A stretch of DNA of 64,000 nucleotides from Bin87 sp965219925 (lineage in GTDB: Bacteria; Chloroflexota; Dehalococcoidia; Lucifugimonadales; UBA3495): NCBI GenBank assembly GCA_965219925.1, contig OZ244795.1, forward strand, positions 3,596,001 to 3,660,000, given 5' to 3'. Each line of letters begins with the position of its first letter. Positions within the stretch are counted from its first letter, which is position 1. Shown here in pieces: positions 20,460 through 28,393 of the stretch. The translations under genes were made by a program, and so were the position numbers. The notes below the pieces were generated by a model, which ran no database searches, was not told the DNA's origin, and saw nothing but the letters and a program-made list of their open reading frames with translations.

Positions 20460-21248
20460 ATGACGGTAGCGCACCGGCGCCACGATATGACCGATGAGGT
20501 TTGGGAGCGGTTGAGGCCGCATTTGCCTGGGGGAGAGGGCAAGAGGGGCCGACCGGCCCAGAGCCTGCCCCGTGCCACGACACGGGGACAACCGGCGGTT
20601 TATCGACGCCGTGTGCTGGATACTGCGCACCGGCGCTCCTTGGCGAGATTTGCCCCCGGACTACGGAGATTGGAAGAACACCCACCGCCGCTTCTGCCGC
20701 TGGCGGGACCGGGGCGTGTGGGCCGGACTGTTGGAGGCGGTGATTGATGACCCTGATTTCGAGTGGCTGATGATAGACGCCAGCTATATCAAGGCCCATC
20801 CCCACAGCGCCGGCGCCCGGGGCGGAAATCAGTCCATTGCCCGCACAAAAGGGGGCTGAACAGCAAGCTGCACCTGGCGGTGGATTCCCACGGAATGCCG
20901 GTAAGGCTGGCGGTGACCGAGGGTACGTTTGCCGACTGCTCCCAGGCTTTGCCTCTGATTGAGGGCATAGCAGCGGAGTGCCTGATGGCGGACAAAGCCT
21001 ATGACACCAATGAAATCATAGCCACCGTCCGGGAATTGGGAATGGACCCGGTGATACCGCCCAAAAGCAACCGGAGAGAAAAGCGGGACTATGACCGGGC
21101 GCTGTACAAGCTGCGGCACCTAGTGGAGAACGGATTCCTGGAATTCAAGCAGTGGCGCGGGGTGGCAACCCGCTATGCCAAGAGAACGGCGTCGTATTTG
21201 GCCATCTGCCAGCTCCGGGCAGTGATGATCTGGAGCAAACTCTTTTGA
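20460..21248 (+). pseudogene. IS5-family (IS427-like) transposase, frameshifted by a palindromic insertion
   Basis: The pieces are MTVAHRRHDMTDEVWERLRPHLPGG, then DNRRFIDAVCWILRTGAPWRDLPPDYGDW, then SKLHLAVDSHGMPVRLAVTEG, MADKAYDTNEI and ENGFLEFKQWRGVATRYAKR (DDE core and C-terminus). The first shift coincides with an inserted palindrome at 20560-20587 (AGAGCCTG element). The second is a one-base shift near 20855 (TKGG then LNSK). Many IS427 elements express transposase by -1 frameshifting, so the second break could be natural; the first is not. Confidence 0.8.
20560..20587 (+). repeat. AGAGCCTG palindromic mini-element, copy A
   Basis: AGAGCCTG followed by CCCCGTG, loop CCACGA, CACGGGG. It interrupts the IS5-family transposase between RGRPA and DNRRF. 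Confidence 0.8.
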
Positions 21249-21544
21249 CGACACCCCCTAGGAATTAACGTGCAGGTCTCCCGCAACGGCAAACAACTGT
21301 CGGATTTGATCGTCGCCGGTCTCGGCCACCAACCGCGCGATAGAGTTACACAACGCGACGTGGCTCCGATGCGGCCATCCGCGCCCGTCAGCAACGGATT
21401 TGACTATCTGGGCCGTTGCGCCTCAGCCTTTCTCGGACGCCGAGCGGACATCGCCAGCCGCAAGCTCGCTTTCCGCTTGAGCGAGCAAACGACGGCTGGC
21501 CTCTCTGTAGGTCTGCATTACCATCGGTCGGTTCTCAAAGAATG

Positions 21545-21741
21545 TCTTATTGGTCGTGTTCATTTTGATTATTCTGGGTGCCGCGCCTTCGTCAAAATAA
21601 CAAAGCACTGCATCTTTGACCATGGCCTTTGAGATCGGCCCAGTCATTCCCCTGCGTGAAAATACCGTACCCCAACGCCCTGACGTCGTAGCCGCCTTTG
21701 ATGGCTTCGGTCACTTCGAACATTATCTCGGTGGGCGGCAT
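21545..21741 (-). pseudogene. Short HicB-like protein, frameshifted
   Basis: From ATG 21741 the frame reads MPPTEIMFEVTEAIKGGYDVRALGYGIFTQGNDWADLK and then, after one extra A near 21622, AMVKDAVLCYFDEGAAPRIIKMN. This roughly 65-residue pattern is the HicB-type small alpha/beta fold often annotated as an antitoxin-like protein. It sits immediately upstream of the PaREP1/HEPN-type gene on the same strand, an arrangement compatible with a two-gene toxin-antitoxin-like pair, though that function is inference. Confidence 0.55.
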
Positions 21742-21811
21742 GGTACTCACCCCGAACGGTCGTGCTTGGAAGGGTGGTATAGAGGCAGTCTGACAGTGTC
21801 AACAAAGAATT

Positions 21812-21841
21812 GAGCGCCCCTCTCGTTTGAGAGGGGCGCTC
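21812..21841. terminator. Strong hairpin, probable terminator
   Basis: GAGCGCCCCTCTC, loop GTTT, GAGAGGGGCGCTC is a perfect 13-bp stem followed on the plus strand by TTT. It lies 41 bases beyond the stop of the minus-strand cupin gene and upstream of the HicB-like gene, so it isolates the two minus-strand units. Confidence 0.75.
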
Positions 21842-21882
21842 TTTCGTGAAACTCGGTTGCCGCCGGCAACTGGGGGTCGCGA

Positions 21883-22455
21883 CTAGCGGTCCATGACCAC
21901 CACGGTGCCTTCTTCGGGGTTGTACTGGTAGCGGGTTACGCGGTCCAGTTTCTGGGACTCGAGGCGTACCACGACGGCGCGGTCGCCGGTGACGTTCAGG
22001 GTGTTGTGGATCTCGCCGGGCAGGAAGAAGGCCACCTTGCCGTCCTTCTGGACGAAGTCGCCGATCTCCTGAATCTGCACCGAGTCCACGCCCTCACCGG
22101 GATAGAACCAGCGCCACTTGGTCTGCTTGATGGCGCCGTCGTACACGCCGTACACCACCCAGGCCGCGCCGTGGTCGTGGGGCAGGTTGTCCTGGTCGGG
22201 CTTCTGCACCGACGCCATGAGCCAGAAACCGCCACCCGGGTGCCCGTAGTCTTCGTCCAGGTGGATGTCATAGCGTCCGTACCCACCCTCGTCGGGAAGT
22301 TCCAGTCGCTCCTCGAGCCAGCCGGGGGTGGTCAGCAAGCGCTCCATGCGTTCCGCCACGCCCGAAGCCTGAGCCAACGCGTCCTGCGTGGTGTCGAAAA
22401 TCTCGCGCACGTCGTCTATGAACGCATCCACCGAATAGGCTGTAGTTTGAGTCAT
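21883..22455 (-). CDS. Cupin-fold protein (cysteine dioxygenase-like)
   Basis: A 190-residue protein with a single cupin barrel. The first metal motif is LPHDHGAAWVVYGVYDGAI near residue 93 and the second includes FFLPGEIHNTLNVTG near 150, consistent with a mononuclear metal site. ATG 22455 is chosen because GGAGG lies 6 bases upstream; the open frame extends to 22521 without support. The overall layout resembles 3-mercaptopropionate/cysteine dioxygenase-like cupins, but substrate residues cannot be checked. It precedes a divergent amidohydrolase/epoxide hydrolase operon. Confidence 0.75.
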   Translation of the reverse strand: MTQTTAYSVDAFIDDVREIFDTTQDALAQASGVAERMERLLTTPGWLEERLELPDEGGYGRYDIHLDEDYGHPGGGFWLMASVQKPDQDNLPHDHGAAWVVYGVYDGAIKQTKWRWFYPGEGVDSVQIQEIGDFVQKDGKVAFFLPGEIHNTLNVTGDRAVVVRLESQKLDRVTRYQYNPEEGTVVVMDR

Positions 22456-22791
22456 CTTGAACCTCCAAGTAATACAGAATCCTATTTTGTTTACTCTGAT
22501 AGGTAATAAGTACGGTGTCAACCAGCGGATGAACTTCGCGAGCGCCCACGTTCAAGTACGGGATGACGTTTTACCGGGATACACAGGATAAACAGGATGG
22601 GGGATTTTGCAGAGCAACGAGTTCGTCACGTCGTCGCGCTTATGGCGGTCGCGGACAGCGCGTCGGTTCAATGAATGAGTGCTGCGACAGGCTCAGGATG
22701 AGCGGAGGTTGAGTGGAGCGTATGCTATGATTGGCGCAATTCAACGATTCCGTGCTTGCGTCGACGATCCTCGACACTAGGAGGTGCGATC
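22456..22791. other. Divergent intergenic region
   Basis: Separates the cupin gene from the amidohydrolase operon and should hold both promoters. A REP-like piece (GCGACAGGCTCAGGATGAGC) lies near 22686. No operator motif was identified. Confidence 0.4.
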
Positions 22792-23808
22792 ATGCCGCCC
22801 AGTGGCAACGAATGGCTGGCCCTAACCGCCGAACCCACCCTGGAACCCGATCTGCCCATCTGCGACCCTCATCACCACTTCTGGGTGCAGCGCCCCGAAC
22901 CCGTTGCCTACCAGCAGTACTTGCTGCCTGACCTGGTTGCCGACATCACCAGCGGCCACAACGTCCGCTCCACCGTGTTCATCGAGGCGCGTTCCGAGTA
23001 CCGCACCGACGGTCCGGAAGAGATGCGCTCCGTGGGCGAGGTGGAGTTCATCCAGAGCATTGCCGACGAAAGCGCCACCGGACGCTACGGTGAAGCCCGA
23101 GCCGCCGCCGCCATCATCGGACGCGCCGACCTCAAGATGGGCGATGCCGTGCGCCCCGTGCTGGAGGCGTTGCAGGCCGCCAGCCCAAACCGCTTCCGCG
23201 GCATCCGCCACTCGGTCGGCTGGGACCCGCATCCCGAGGTTGAAAACCGGGAGGTTGAGGGATGCTTGCAGCGCGACGACTATATGGCCGGCGCCCGCGT
23301 GCTGCGAGACATGGGCCTGATCCTGGAAACGACCGTATTTTTCCCGCAGCTGCCCGATCTGGCCGACTTCGCTCGCCGCATCCCCGACCTAACCATCGTG
23401 CTGAACCACATCGGCGGGATGATGCGCACCGGCCCCTATGCCAACCGGGACGACGAGGTCATCCCCGAGTGGCGCAGCGGCATTGAAGCCGTGGGCGCCT
23501 GCCCTAACGTGATCATGAAACTCGGCGGCATCGGGATGCCCCGCATCGGTTACGACTGGCACGAGCGGGAGACGCCCATCGGCTCCGAGGAGCTGGCCGA
23601 CTCGGTAGGCGACTGGATGCGGCACTGCCTGGACGCATTTGGGCCGGACCGGTGCATGTTCGAGAGCAACTTCCCGGTGGACAAGGTGTCGTTCTCATAC
23701 AACGTGATGTACAACGCGTTCAAACGGATGTCGGAGGGCTACTCGCCTTCGGAGAGGGCGGCCGCATTCCACGACACCGCGGTTCGCGTGTACCGGATCG
23801 ACGCATAA
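22792..23808 (+). CDS. Amidohydrolase-family TIM-barrel hydrolase
   Basis: A 338-residue metal-dependent hydrolase of the 2-pyrone-4,6-dicarboxylate lactonase/amidohydrolase-2 type. The N-terminal metal motif is CDPHHHFW near residue 24. Further elements are the barrel strand FIEARSEYRTDGPEEM, the ILNHIGG-like VLNHIGGMMRTGPY and the late acidic/Asn strand MFESNFPVD near 290. ATG 22792 follows AGGAGGTG by about six bases. The epoxide hydrolase gene starts 24 bases after its stop, so they are co-transcribed. Substrate unknown; lactones of aromatic degradation are typical. Confidence 0.85.
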   Translation: MPPSGNEWLALTAEPTLEPDLPICDPHHHFWVQRPEPVAYQQYLLPDLVADITSGHNVRSTVFIEARSEYRTDGPEEMRSVGEVEFIQSIADESATGRYGEARAAAAIIGRADLKMGDAVRPVLEALQAASPNRFRGIRHSVGWDPHPEVENREVEGCLQRDDYMAGARVLRDMGLILETTVFFPQLPDLADFARRIPDLTIVLNHIGGMMRTGPYANRDDEVIPEWRSGIEAVGACPNVIMKLGGIGMPRIGYDWHERETPIGSEELADSVGDWMRHCLDAFGPDRCMFESNFPVDKVSFSYNVMYNAFKRMSEGYSPSERAAAFHDTAVRVYRIDA

Positions 23809-23832
23809 TCCGCAAGCCACAGGAGAAATCCC

Positions 23833-24981
23833 ATGGAGCCCTTTGAGATTGCAATCAGCGATGAGGTGCTAGACGACCTGCGCCAACGGCTCGGCCAGAC
23901 CCGTTGGCCCGACGAGATGCCCGGCGTGGGCTGGGACTACGGTTCCAACCTGGACTACATCAAGGATCTGTGCGAGTACTGGCGCACCGACTTCGACTGG
24001 CGGGCGCAGGAAAAGAAGCTCAACGCGTTCAATCACTACAAGTCGGAGGTGGACGGGCTCAGCATCCATTTCATCCTGGAGAAGGGAACGGGGCCGGACC
24101 CCATGCCGCTGGTGATCACCCACGGATGGCCCAGCACGTTCTTTGAGATGTCCAAGATCATTCCGCTGCTGGCCGACCCGGGGAGTCACGGCGGGGATCC
24201 CGCCGATTCCTTTGATGTGGTGGCCCCGTCGCTACCCGGGTTCGGGTTTTCGCAGGCGTCGCAGGAGCGGGGGATGCAGGTGCAGAAGGTTGCGGACCTG
24301 TGGGCCAGGCTGATGACCGAAAACCTCGGTTACCAGAAGTTCGCGGCACAGGGCGGCGATATCGGCTCCGGCGTGACCTCACGCCTGGGATATGCCCACT
24401 CGGACAAGATGATCGGCGTCCACCTTACTTCCGTCACGCGTCCCACGCCCTACCTTGGTCCTGGGTCGCGCCCGCTCACCGAGGCAGAGCAGGCGCATTC
24501 GGACCAGCGCGAGCGATGGCAACAGAGCGAGGGTGGCTACAGCCACATCCAGGGCACCAAACCGCAGACCCTGTCATACGGCCTGAACGACTCTCCCGTC
24601 GGCCTGGCGGCGTGGATTGTCGAGAAGTACCGCACGTGGAGCGACTGCCACGGCGACGTGGAGAGCCGCTACACCAAGGACGAACTGCTCACCATCGTGA
24701 CCATCTACTGGGTCACGCAGACCATCGGGTCATCGGTGCGGATGTACAAGGAGAACCAGAGCACTCTTTGGGAGATGACCGAGGGAGAAAAGGTACCGAC
24801 GCCGGCCGGCATGGCCATGTTTCCCCAGGAAATCGCCAAGCCGCCGCGCGAGTGGGCCGAGCGTTCCTACGATGTGCGCCGCTGGGAGGAGATGCCGCGC
24901 GGGGGGCACTTTGCCGCGCTGGAGGAGCCGGAGCTGCTGGCCCATGAGGTCCGCGAGTTCTTCCGGCCGTTCCGCGGGTAA
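23833..24981 (+). CDS. Epoxide hydrolase (EHN-domain alpha/beta hydrolase)
   Basis: A 382-residue hydrolase that opens epoxides to diols through an Asp nucleophile. The N-terminal EHN region (FEIAISDEVLDDLRQRLGQTRWPDE, then WRAQEKKLNAFNHYKSEVDGL) is diagnostic. HGWPSTFFEM near residue 98 forms the oxyanion hole, AAQGGDIGSGVTSRLG near 175 carries the nucleophile Asp, and GGHFAALEEPELLAHEVREFF at the C-terminus carries the catalytic His. The start follows AGGAGAAATCCC. Second gene of the amidohydrolase operon, ended by the hairpin at 25007. Confidence 0.92.
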   Translation: MEPFEIAISDEVLDDLRQRLGQTRWPDEMPGVGWDYGSNLDYIKDLCEYWRTDFDWRAQEKKLNAFNHYKSEVDGLSIHFILEKGTGPDPMPLVITHGWPSTFFEMSKIIPLLADPGSHGGDPADSFDVVAPSLPGFGFSQASQERGMQVQKVADLWARLMTENLGYQKFAAQGGDIGSGVTSRLGYAHSDKMIGVHLTSVTRPTPYLGPGSRPLTEAEQAHSDQRERWQQSEGGYSHIQGTKPQTLSYGLNDSPVGLAAWIVEKYRTWSDCHGDVESRYTKDELLTIVTIYWVTQTIGSSVRMYKENQSTLWEMTEGEKVPTPAGMAMFPQEIAKPPREWAERSYDVRRWEEMPRGGHFAALEEPELLAHEVREFFRPFRG

Positions 24982-25006
24982 CGCGTCGTCGGGTTGACTA
25001 GAAAAT

Positions 25007-25034
25007 GTAGGGGCGAATGATTATTCGCCCCTAC
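25007..25034. terminator. Dispersed palindrome GTAGGGGCGAAT, bidirectional terminator candidate
   Basis: A perfect 12-bp stem (GTAGGGGCGAAT, loop GATT, ATTCGCCCCTAC) between the convergent ends of the epoxide hydrolase and the LigB-type gene. It is a second copy of the palindrome at 16214-16239. Confidence 0.7.
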
Positions 25035-25060
25035 GCAATGGTTGATGCTTGACTGGTCTG

Positions 25061-25875
25061 CTACCGGAACACGGCCAGGCACTTGGTGGAGTTGAAGATG
25101 TACGTTTCGTACCAGTCCACGATATCCGCCTTGTAGTCCAGTTCGTCAACCGCGCCCACCAGGTAGGCCAGTTCAGCAGTTCCTGCGCAGCGCTGGGGCG
25201 ACAGGCCGGGCGGGTCCGGGTCCAGCGAATGCTCCACGCTGTCACCCTTGTTGCGGATGACGCGGCTGCCGTAGCAGTTCACCAGCATGGGCACCACGGG
25301 ATAGTCAAACCCCTTGCGGTCGTAGTCCAGGTAGAGCAGGGTGTTCAGGATGGCGTACCGAGGCCCGGCTCATGCAACGGCTGGTAGGCGTAGGCCATGT
25401 CCACGCCCCGGTCGATCATTCCCGACACCAGTGCCCGTGCGCCTTCCTTGTGTTCACGGTACTTGAACGTTTTGTCCTTAGGTTCGTCCCACGCGTTGCG
25501 CTGGCGGTGAGCAAAGGGTTGGGCCTCGAAGTCGTCGTAGGCCAGCACGCAGAAGGGCGGGATGATGTCCTCGCGGAAGTTCTCGTACTGGTCGTCGCCC
25601 CAGATGACCACGAAATCGGGGTTGAAGGCGTCCAGTTCCTCGCGGATGCGGCGGAAACCGGCCACCAGGCGCGCCCGGTGTTCCAGCGACGATTCGTAGC
25701 CCTCGTCCTCGCCGTACTCGATGCGCATGGGTTCAGGCCATCTGCTTGGGTTCTTCATCTCCTCGGGGATGTTCTTATTACCCCGCAGGTCCGTTTGAGA
25801 GGAATTACTTTGTCCTCGTCGGGCGAAATCAGGGGTGGGTAGTGCGTCAGGCCAAGGCCCAGAATCTCTGCCATT
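25061..25875 (-). pseudogene. LigB-type extradiol ring-cleavage dioxygenase, two frameshifts
   Basis: The start at 25875 gives MAEILGLGLTHYPPLISPDEDK, with the THYPP metal His of class III extradiol dioxygenases. After a shift near 25785 the protein continues NKNIPEEMKNPSRWPEPMR, then LVAGFRRIREELDAFNPDFVVIWGDDQYENF, and VDMAYAYQPLHEPGL. After a second shift near 25360 it reads VVPMLVNCYGSRVIRNKG and ELAYLVGAVDELDYKADIVDWYETYIFN. The order of elements is right for an Fe(II)-dependent oxygenase of aromatic-type substrates. The C-terminus ends early at KCLAVFR and may be truncated. Two indels make it non-functional as written. Confidence 0.7.
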
Positions 25876-25949
25876 TCGTCACCTTCCGTGATTAAGTGTG
25901 GCGCAGGTGACGCATAATTCCGCCATTTTGCGTTGACATCGGGATGGTG

Positions 25950-27158
25950 TCAACCGGGGATGGTTTGACGTAACAGTTCAGACTTGGGGGAAGTGAGCAG
26001 CTGACGGCAGGCGGCGAGAGGATTTAAACCTTGGGCGCGCCAAGTGCCGAAGATGGAGGCCAGCGTCATCTTGCTCTCCGTGCCCTGCTCCGAGCGGGTG
26101 CCGCCGCTGACCTTGCGGCTGACGACCAGATGACGCAGGCTCTTGATGTGGCGCTTGATGCGTCGGCACAGCTTGGCCTGGGTTGCCGACGGGTCGTGCC
26201 GGAAGGGTTGGCAGAGGGCCAGCAGGTCGTGGATGTCCCGCAGCAGAGCCTGCCCCTGGCTTGAACAGGGGTGCGCCCAGCAGCGCTGCTTGGGGCCGTC
26301 GTAATGGTGGTAGGCAGCGTAGGAATCGCTGACCAATACTCCGGAGCAAGCATCGCTCAGCGCCTGGTCCACGACTGTTTTGCCCCGACCCCGCCGCAGG
26401 AAGTAGCGTTCGGTGGGGGTGCTGAAAGTCCAGACGTAGCCGTTGGCCCCGCTCTGACGCCAGCCGGTTTCGTCGGCGTGGACCACCGGGCTGGCGCGGA
26501 TGCGGTCCACCATCCCAGCCACCGCTGGTTGGGCCTGTTGCGCGGTCTGATGAATGGCGCTCACAATGGCCCCCACGCTGAGGCGCAACTGATGGACGGT
26601 GTCCAGATACCACTGGACGCTGCGGATGGGCAGCCGCCCTTCTTCCCGTAACGTGGCTATGCGGCTGATCAGAGCCTGTCCTGAACTTGATTCAGGATTG
26701 ACGCCCAGGCGCTGTTGGCCCAGGACCACGCTGTCCAGTTCCACCGGAGGTGTGCAGCGCCGTCGGCACGCCGGACAAGTCCGAGCAATGTAGACGTGCT
26801 CGGCGACTTGCACCGGAACCACCGGCAACTCGATGACTTCCCGGGTGCGCTGGATCCAGCCGCCGGACAGGTGGGTGGCGCAATCGGGACAGTTCTCCAT
26901 CACGTGCTCCACCCGATGGGTGGGTGTCATACGCGGGCGGGCGAAGCCGTGGCGTCGCTGCTTGCTGGGCTGCTGCTGCGCTGGCGGGCGGCCCAAACTG
27001 GACTTGAGGCCGGGCATTCGGGGCGGGCCGTCCGGTTTCGCCTGGCCCTCCAGTTCGGCAATCCGCCGCTCCAACCGCTCAATCACCGCCTGTAACTCGG
27101 CGATGATGGCAATCAGAACATCGCGGTCGGCGGTGGTCAGGTCAACTTCAGTATCCAT
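25950..27158 (-). CDS. IS66-family transposase, copy 1, in-frame deletions remove part of the catalytic core
   Basis: A 402-residue open frame: coiled-coil N-terminus (LIAIIAELQAVIERLERRIAELEGQ), zinc-finger-like Cys pairs (CPDC, CPACRRRC), then SPVVHADETGWRQSGANGYVWTF and VLVSDSYAAYHHYDGPKQRCWAH (first two catalytic Asp). Compared with copy 2 it lacks a segment after LLRDIHDL and an 84-bp segment that in copy 2 encodes DAPADNNPAERS, which holds the third catalytic residue. It also contains extra codons from two palindromic mini-elements (26245-26271, 26671-26697). The frame is open but the enzyme is probably inactive. Confidence 0.85.
   Translation of the reverse strand: MDTEVDLTTADRDVLIAIIAELQAVIERLERRIAELEGQAKPDGPPRMPGLKSSLGRPPAQQQPSKQRRHGFARPRMTPTHRVEHVMENCPDCATHLSGGWIQRTREVIELPVVPVQVAEHVYIARTCPACRRRCTPPVELDSVVLGQQRLGVNPESSSGQALISRIATLREEGRLPIRSVQWYLDTVHQLRLSVGAIVSAIHQTAQQAQPAVAGMVDRIRASPVVHADETGWRQSGANGYVWTFSTPTERYFLRRGRGKTVVDQALSDACSGVLVSDSYAAYHHYDGPKQRCWAHPCSSQGQALLRDIHDLLALCQPFRHDPSATQAKLCRRIKRHIKSLRHLVVSRKVSGGTRSEQGTESKMTLASIFGTWRAQGLNPLAACRQLLTSPKSELLRQTIPG
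26245..26271 (+). repeat. AGAGCCTG palindromic mini-element, copy B
   Basis: AGAGCCTG, then CCCCTG, loop GCTTGAA, CAGGGG. Lies in frame inside the IS66 transposase gene where it encodes PCSSQGQAL between CWAH and LRDIHD. The same insertion is in IS66 copy 2 (60201-60227). Confidence 0.85.
26671..26697 (+). repeat. AGAGCCTG palindromic mini-element, copy C
   Basis: AGAGCCTG, then TCCTGAA, loop CTTGA, TTCAGGA. Present in IS66 copy 1 and absent from the same position of copy 2 (60650-60662); the net insertion is 24 bases, keeping the frame. Confidence 0.9.
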
Positions 27159-27339
27159 GCCCTGTATATGATATAACCACCGCCACCCGTGCCAGCGTTC
27201 GGCAACCCGGATCCGGCCAATTCACCTCACCAAGTCTGAACAGTTACGTGGGCGATTGTCGCGTTGACAGCACTATCTACGAGGATTACACTCGCCTCGG
27301 CTAAACTGCAGATAATCCAACATCCCTTATGGCCCGATA

Positions 27340-28371
27340 ATGCTTTCCACCGACGTTTCTGATGCCATCGAATTGATGTTTGAGACCGGGTGGACCGATG
27401 GCTTGCCGGTCGTGCCGCCGTCCGAACCCTTGGTCCGCCGGTTCGTGGAGAGCACCGGCCGCGGGGGCGACGAACTCATCGCGGAGCTGCCGCCCTTGGG
27501 CGGACGGGCCACTGTCGAGCGCATCGCGGTCAACGCCGCCATGGCGGGCTGCCTGCCGGAGCACATGCCGGTGGTCATCACCGCCCTCGAAGCGATGATG
27601 GACGAGCGGTTCAACCTGCGGGGCGTGATGTGCTCCACCGGCATCCACACTCCGCTGTTGATCGTCAACGGCCCTATTGTCAAGGAGCTGGACATCAACG
27701 GCGGCTACAACTGCTTCGGCTCCGGTTGGCGGGCCAATGCCACCATCGGCCGCGCGGTCAAGCTGGTCCTGCTCAACCTGGGCGGCGCCATACCTGGCGA
27801 GACCAACAAGGCCACCTTCGGCCACCCCGGCGCCTACACCTACTGCGTTGCCGAGGACGAGGACGCCAACCCTTGGGAGCCGATGCACGTCGAGCTCGGC
27901 TTCGCCCCGACCGACAGCACGGTGTCGGTGTTCCCGGCGGAGGCGCCCCACAACATCATGTACCACGCCTCCCACTCGCGGAACTTCCTGACCGTTCTTG
28001 CCGACACCATGTGCACCTTGGGCAACGTCCAGATGTACGTCATGGGTGACACCTTCGTGGTCATTGGCCCCGAGCACGCCAAGTTCCTCCACCGCGACGG
28101 CTGGAACAAACGGGACATCCGCCAGTTCCTCTTCGAGCACGCCCGCAAGCCGGTACGGAAACTCCGCCAGGGCGGCCCGCCCCAAGGCGACTCCCGCCTC
28201 GGCCACTTCTGGCCCAGGTACATCGACGCCGACGATGACGACCAGATGGTGCCGGTGGTCCGCGTCCCGGACCGCATCAACATTTTCGTCGCCGGTGGCG
28301 CCGGCGGCCCCCACTCGGCCTACCTGCCCGGCTGGGGCTCTCGCAGGGTCACTCGAAAGATCCAACGTTGA
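27340..28371 (+). CDS. Conserved protein of unknown function upstream of the UGSC gene
   Basis: A 343-residue soluble protein. Visible features are a glycine-rich central region (INGGYNCFGSGWRANATIGRAVKLVLLNLGGAIPGETNKATFGHPG), a Cys in MCSTGIHTP and in NCFG, and a basic C-terminus. I recognise the pattern as one seen encoded next to UGSC-family (seleno)proteins, but I know of no assigned biochemical activity. The gene ends 22 bases before the UGSC gene and the NHL gene follows, so the three look like one operon. It begins close to the right end of IS66 (about 90 bases) and no strong ribosome binding site is seen for ATG 27340. Confidence 0.6.
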   Translation: MLSTDVSDAIELMFETGWTDGLPVVPPSEPLVRRFVESTGRGGDELIAELPPLGGRATVERIAVNAAMAGCLPEHMPVVITALEAMMDERFNLRGVMCSTGIHTPLLIVNGPIVKELDINGGYNCFGSGWRANATIGRAVKLVLLNLGGAIPGETNKATFGHPGAYTYCVAEDEDANPWEPMHVELGFAPTDSTVSVFPAEAPHNIMYHASHSRNFLTVLADTMCTLGNVQMYVMGDTFVVIGPEHAKFLHRDGWNKRDIRQFLFEHARKPVRKLRQGGPPQGDSRLGHFWPRYIDADDDDQMVPVVRVPDRINIFVAGGAGGPHSAYLPGWGSRRVTRKIQR

Positions 28372-28393
28372 TTGGAGAATTGTAGAGGGAACG

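Larger units (their letters stand above)
20391..21258 (+). mobile_element. IS5-family element (IS427-like), with TA target duplication
   Basis: An 868-bp element with perfect 16-bp inverted repeats (GGGGGTGTCGTCAAAA at 20391 and its complement ending at 21258), flanked by TA on both sides (20389-20390, 21259-21260), as expected for the IS427 group. It splits the PaREP1-type gene. Confidence 0.9.
20304..21524 (-). pseudogene. PaREP1-type (HEPN-like) protein, interrupted by an IS5-family element and a nonsense codon
   Basis: When the IS5 element (20391-21258) is removed, one frame reads QTYREASRRLLAQAESELAAG, then SASEKG-stop-GATAQIVKSVAD, then ALCNSIARLVAETGDDQIRQLF, HVNSYENWNNADNV and LADVQRLLDELEQLL. 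This is the layout of PaREP1-family HEPN-like helical proteins, where an EKxWGA motif is conserved. The stop is TGA in place of the expected TGG (Trp). So there are two lesions, a point nonsense and an IS insertion. The family's biochemical function is not established; related HEPN domains are often RNases or nucleotide-binding. A small HicB-like gene lies directly upstream. Confidence 0.7.
25970..27247 (-). mobile_element. IS66-family element, copy 1 (internally deleted)
   Basis: About 1.28 kb bounded by inverted repeats GTAACAGTTCAGACTTGG (25970) and the complement of GTAACTGTTCAGACTTGG (ending 27247). It contains only the transposase gene, without the accessory genes of full IS66 elements. 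Confidence 0.8.

Noticed and set aside
21423..21520. A second selenocysteine UGA in the PaREP1-type gene
   Set aside because: The TGA replaces a conserved Trp (EKxWGA), not Cys, and no Sec member of this family is known to me; nonsense mutation is simpler.
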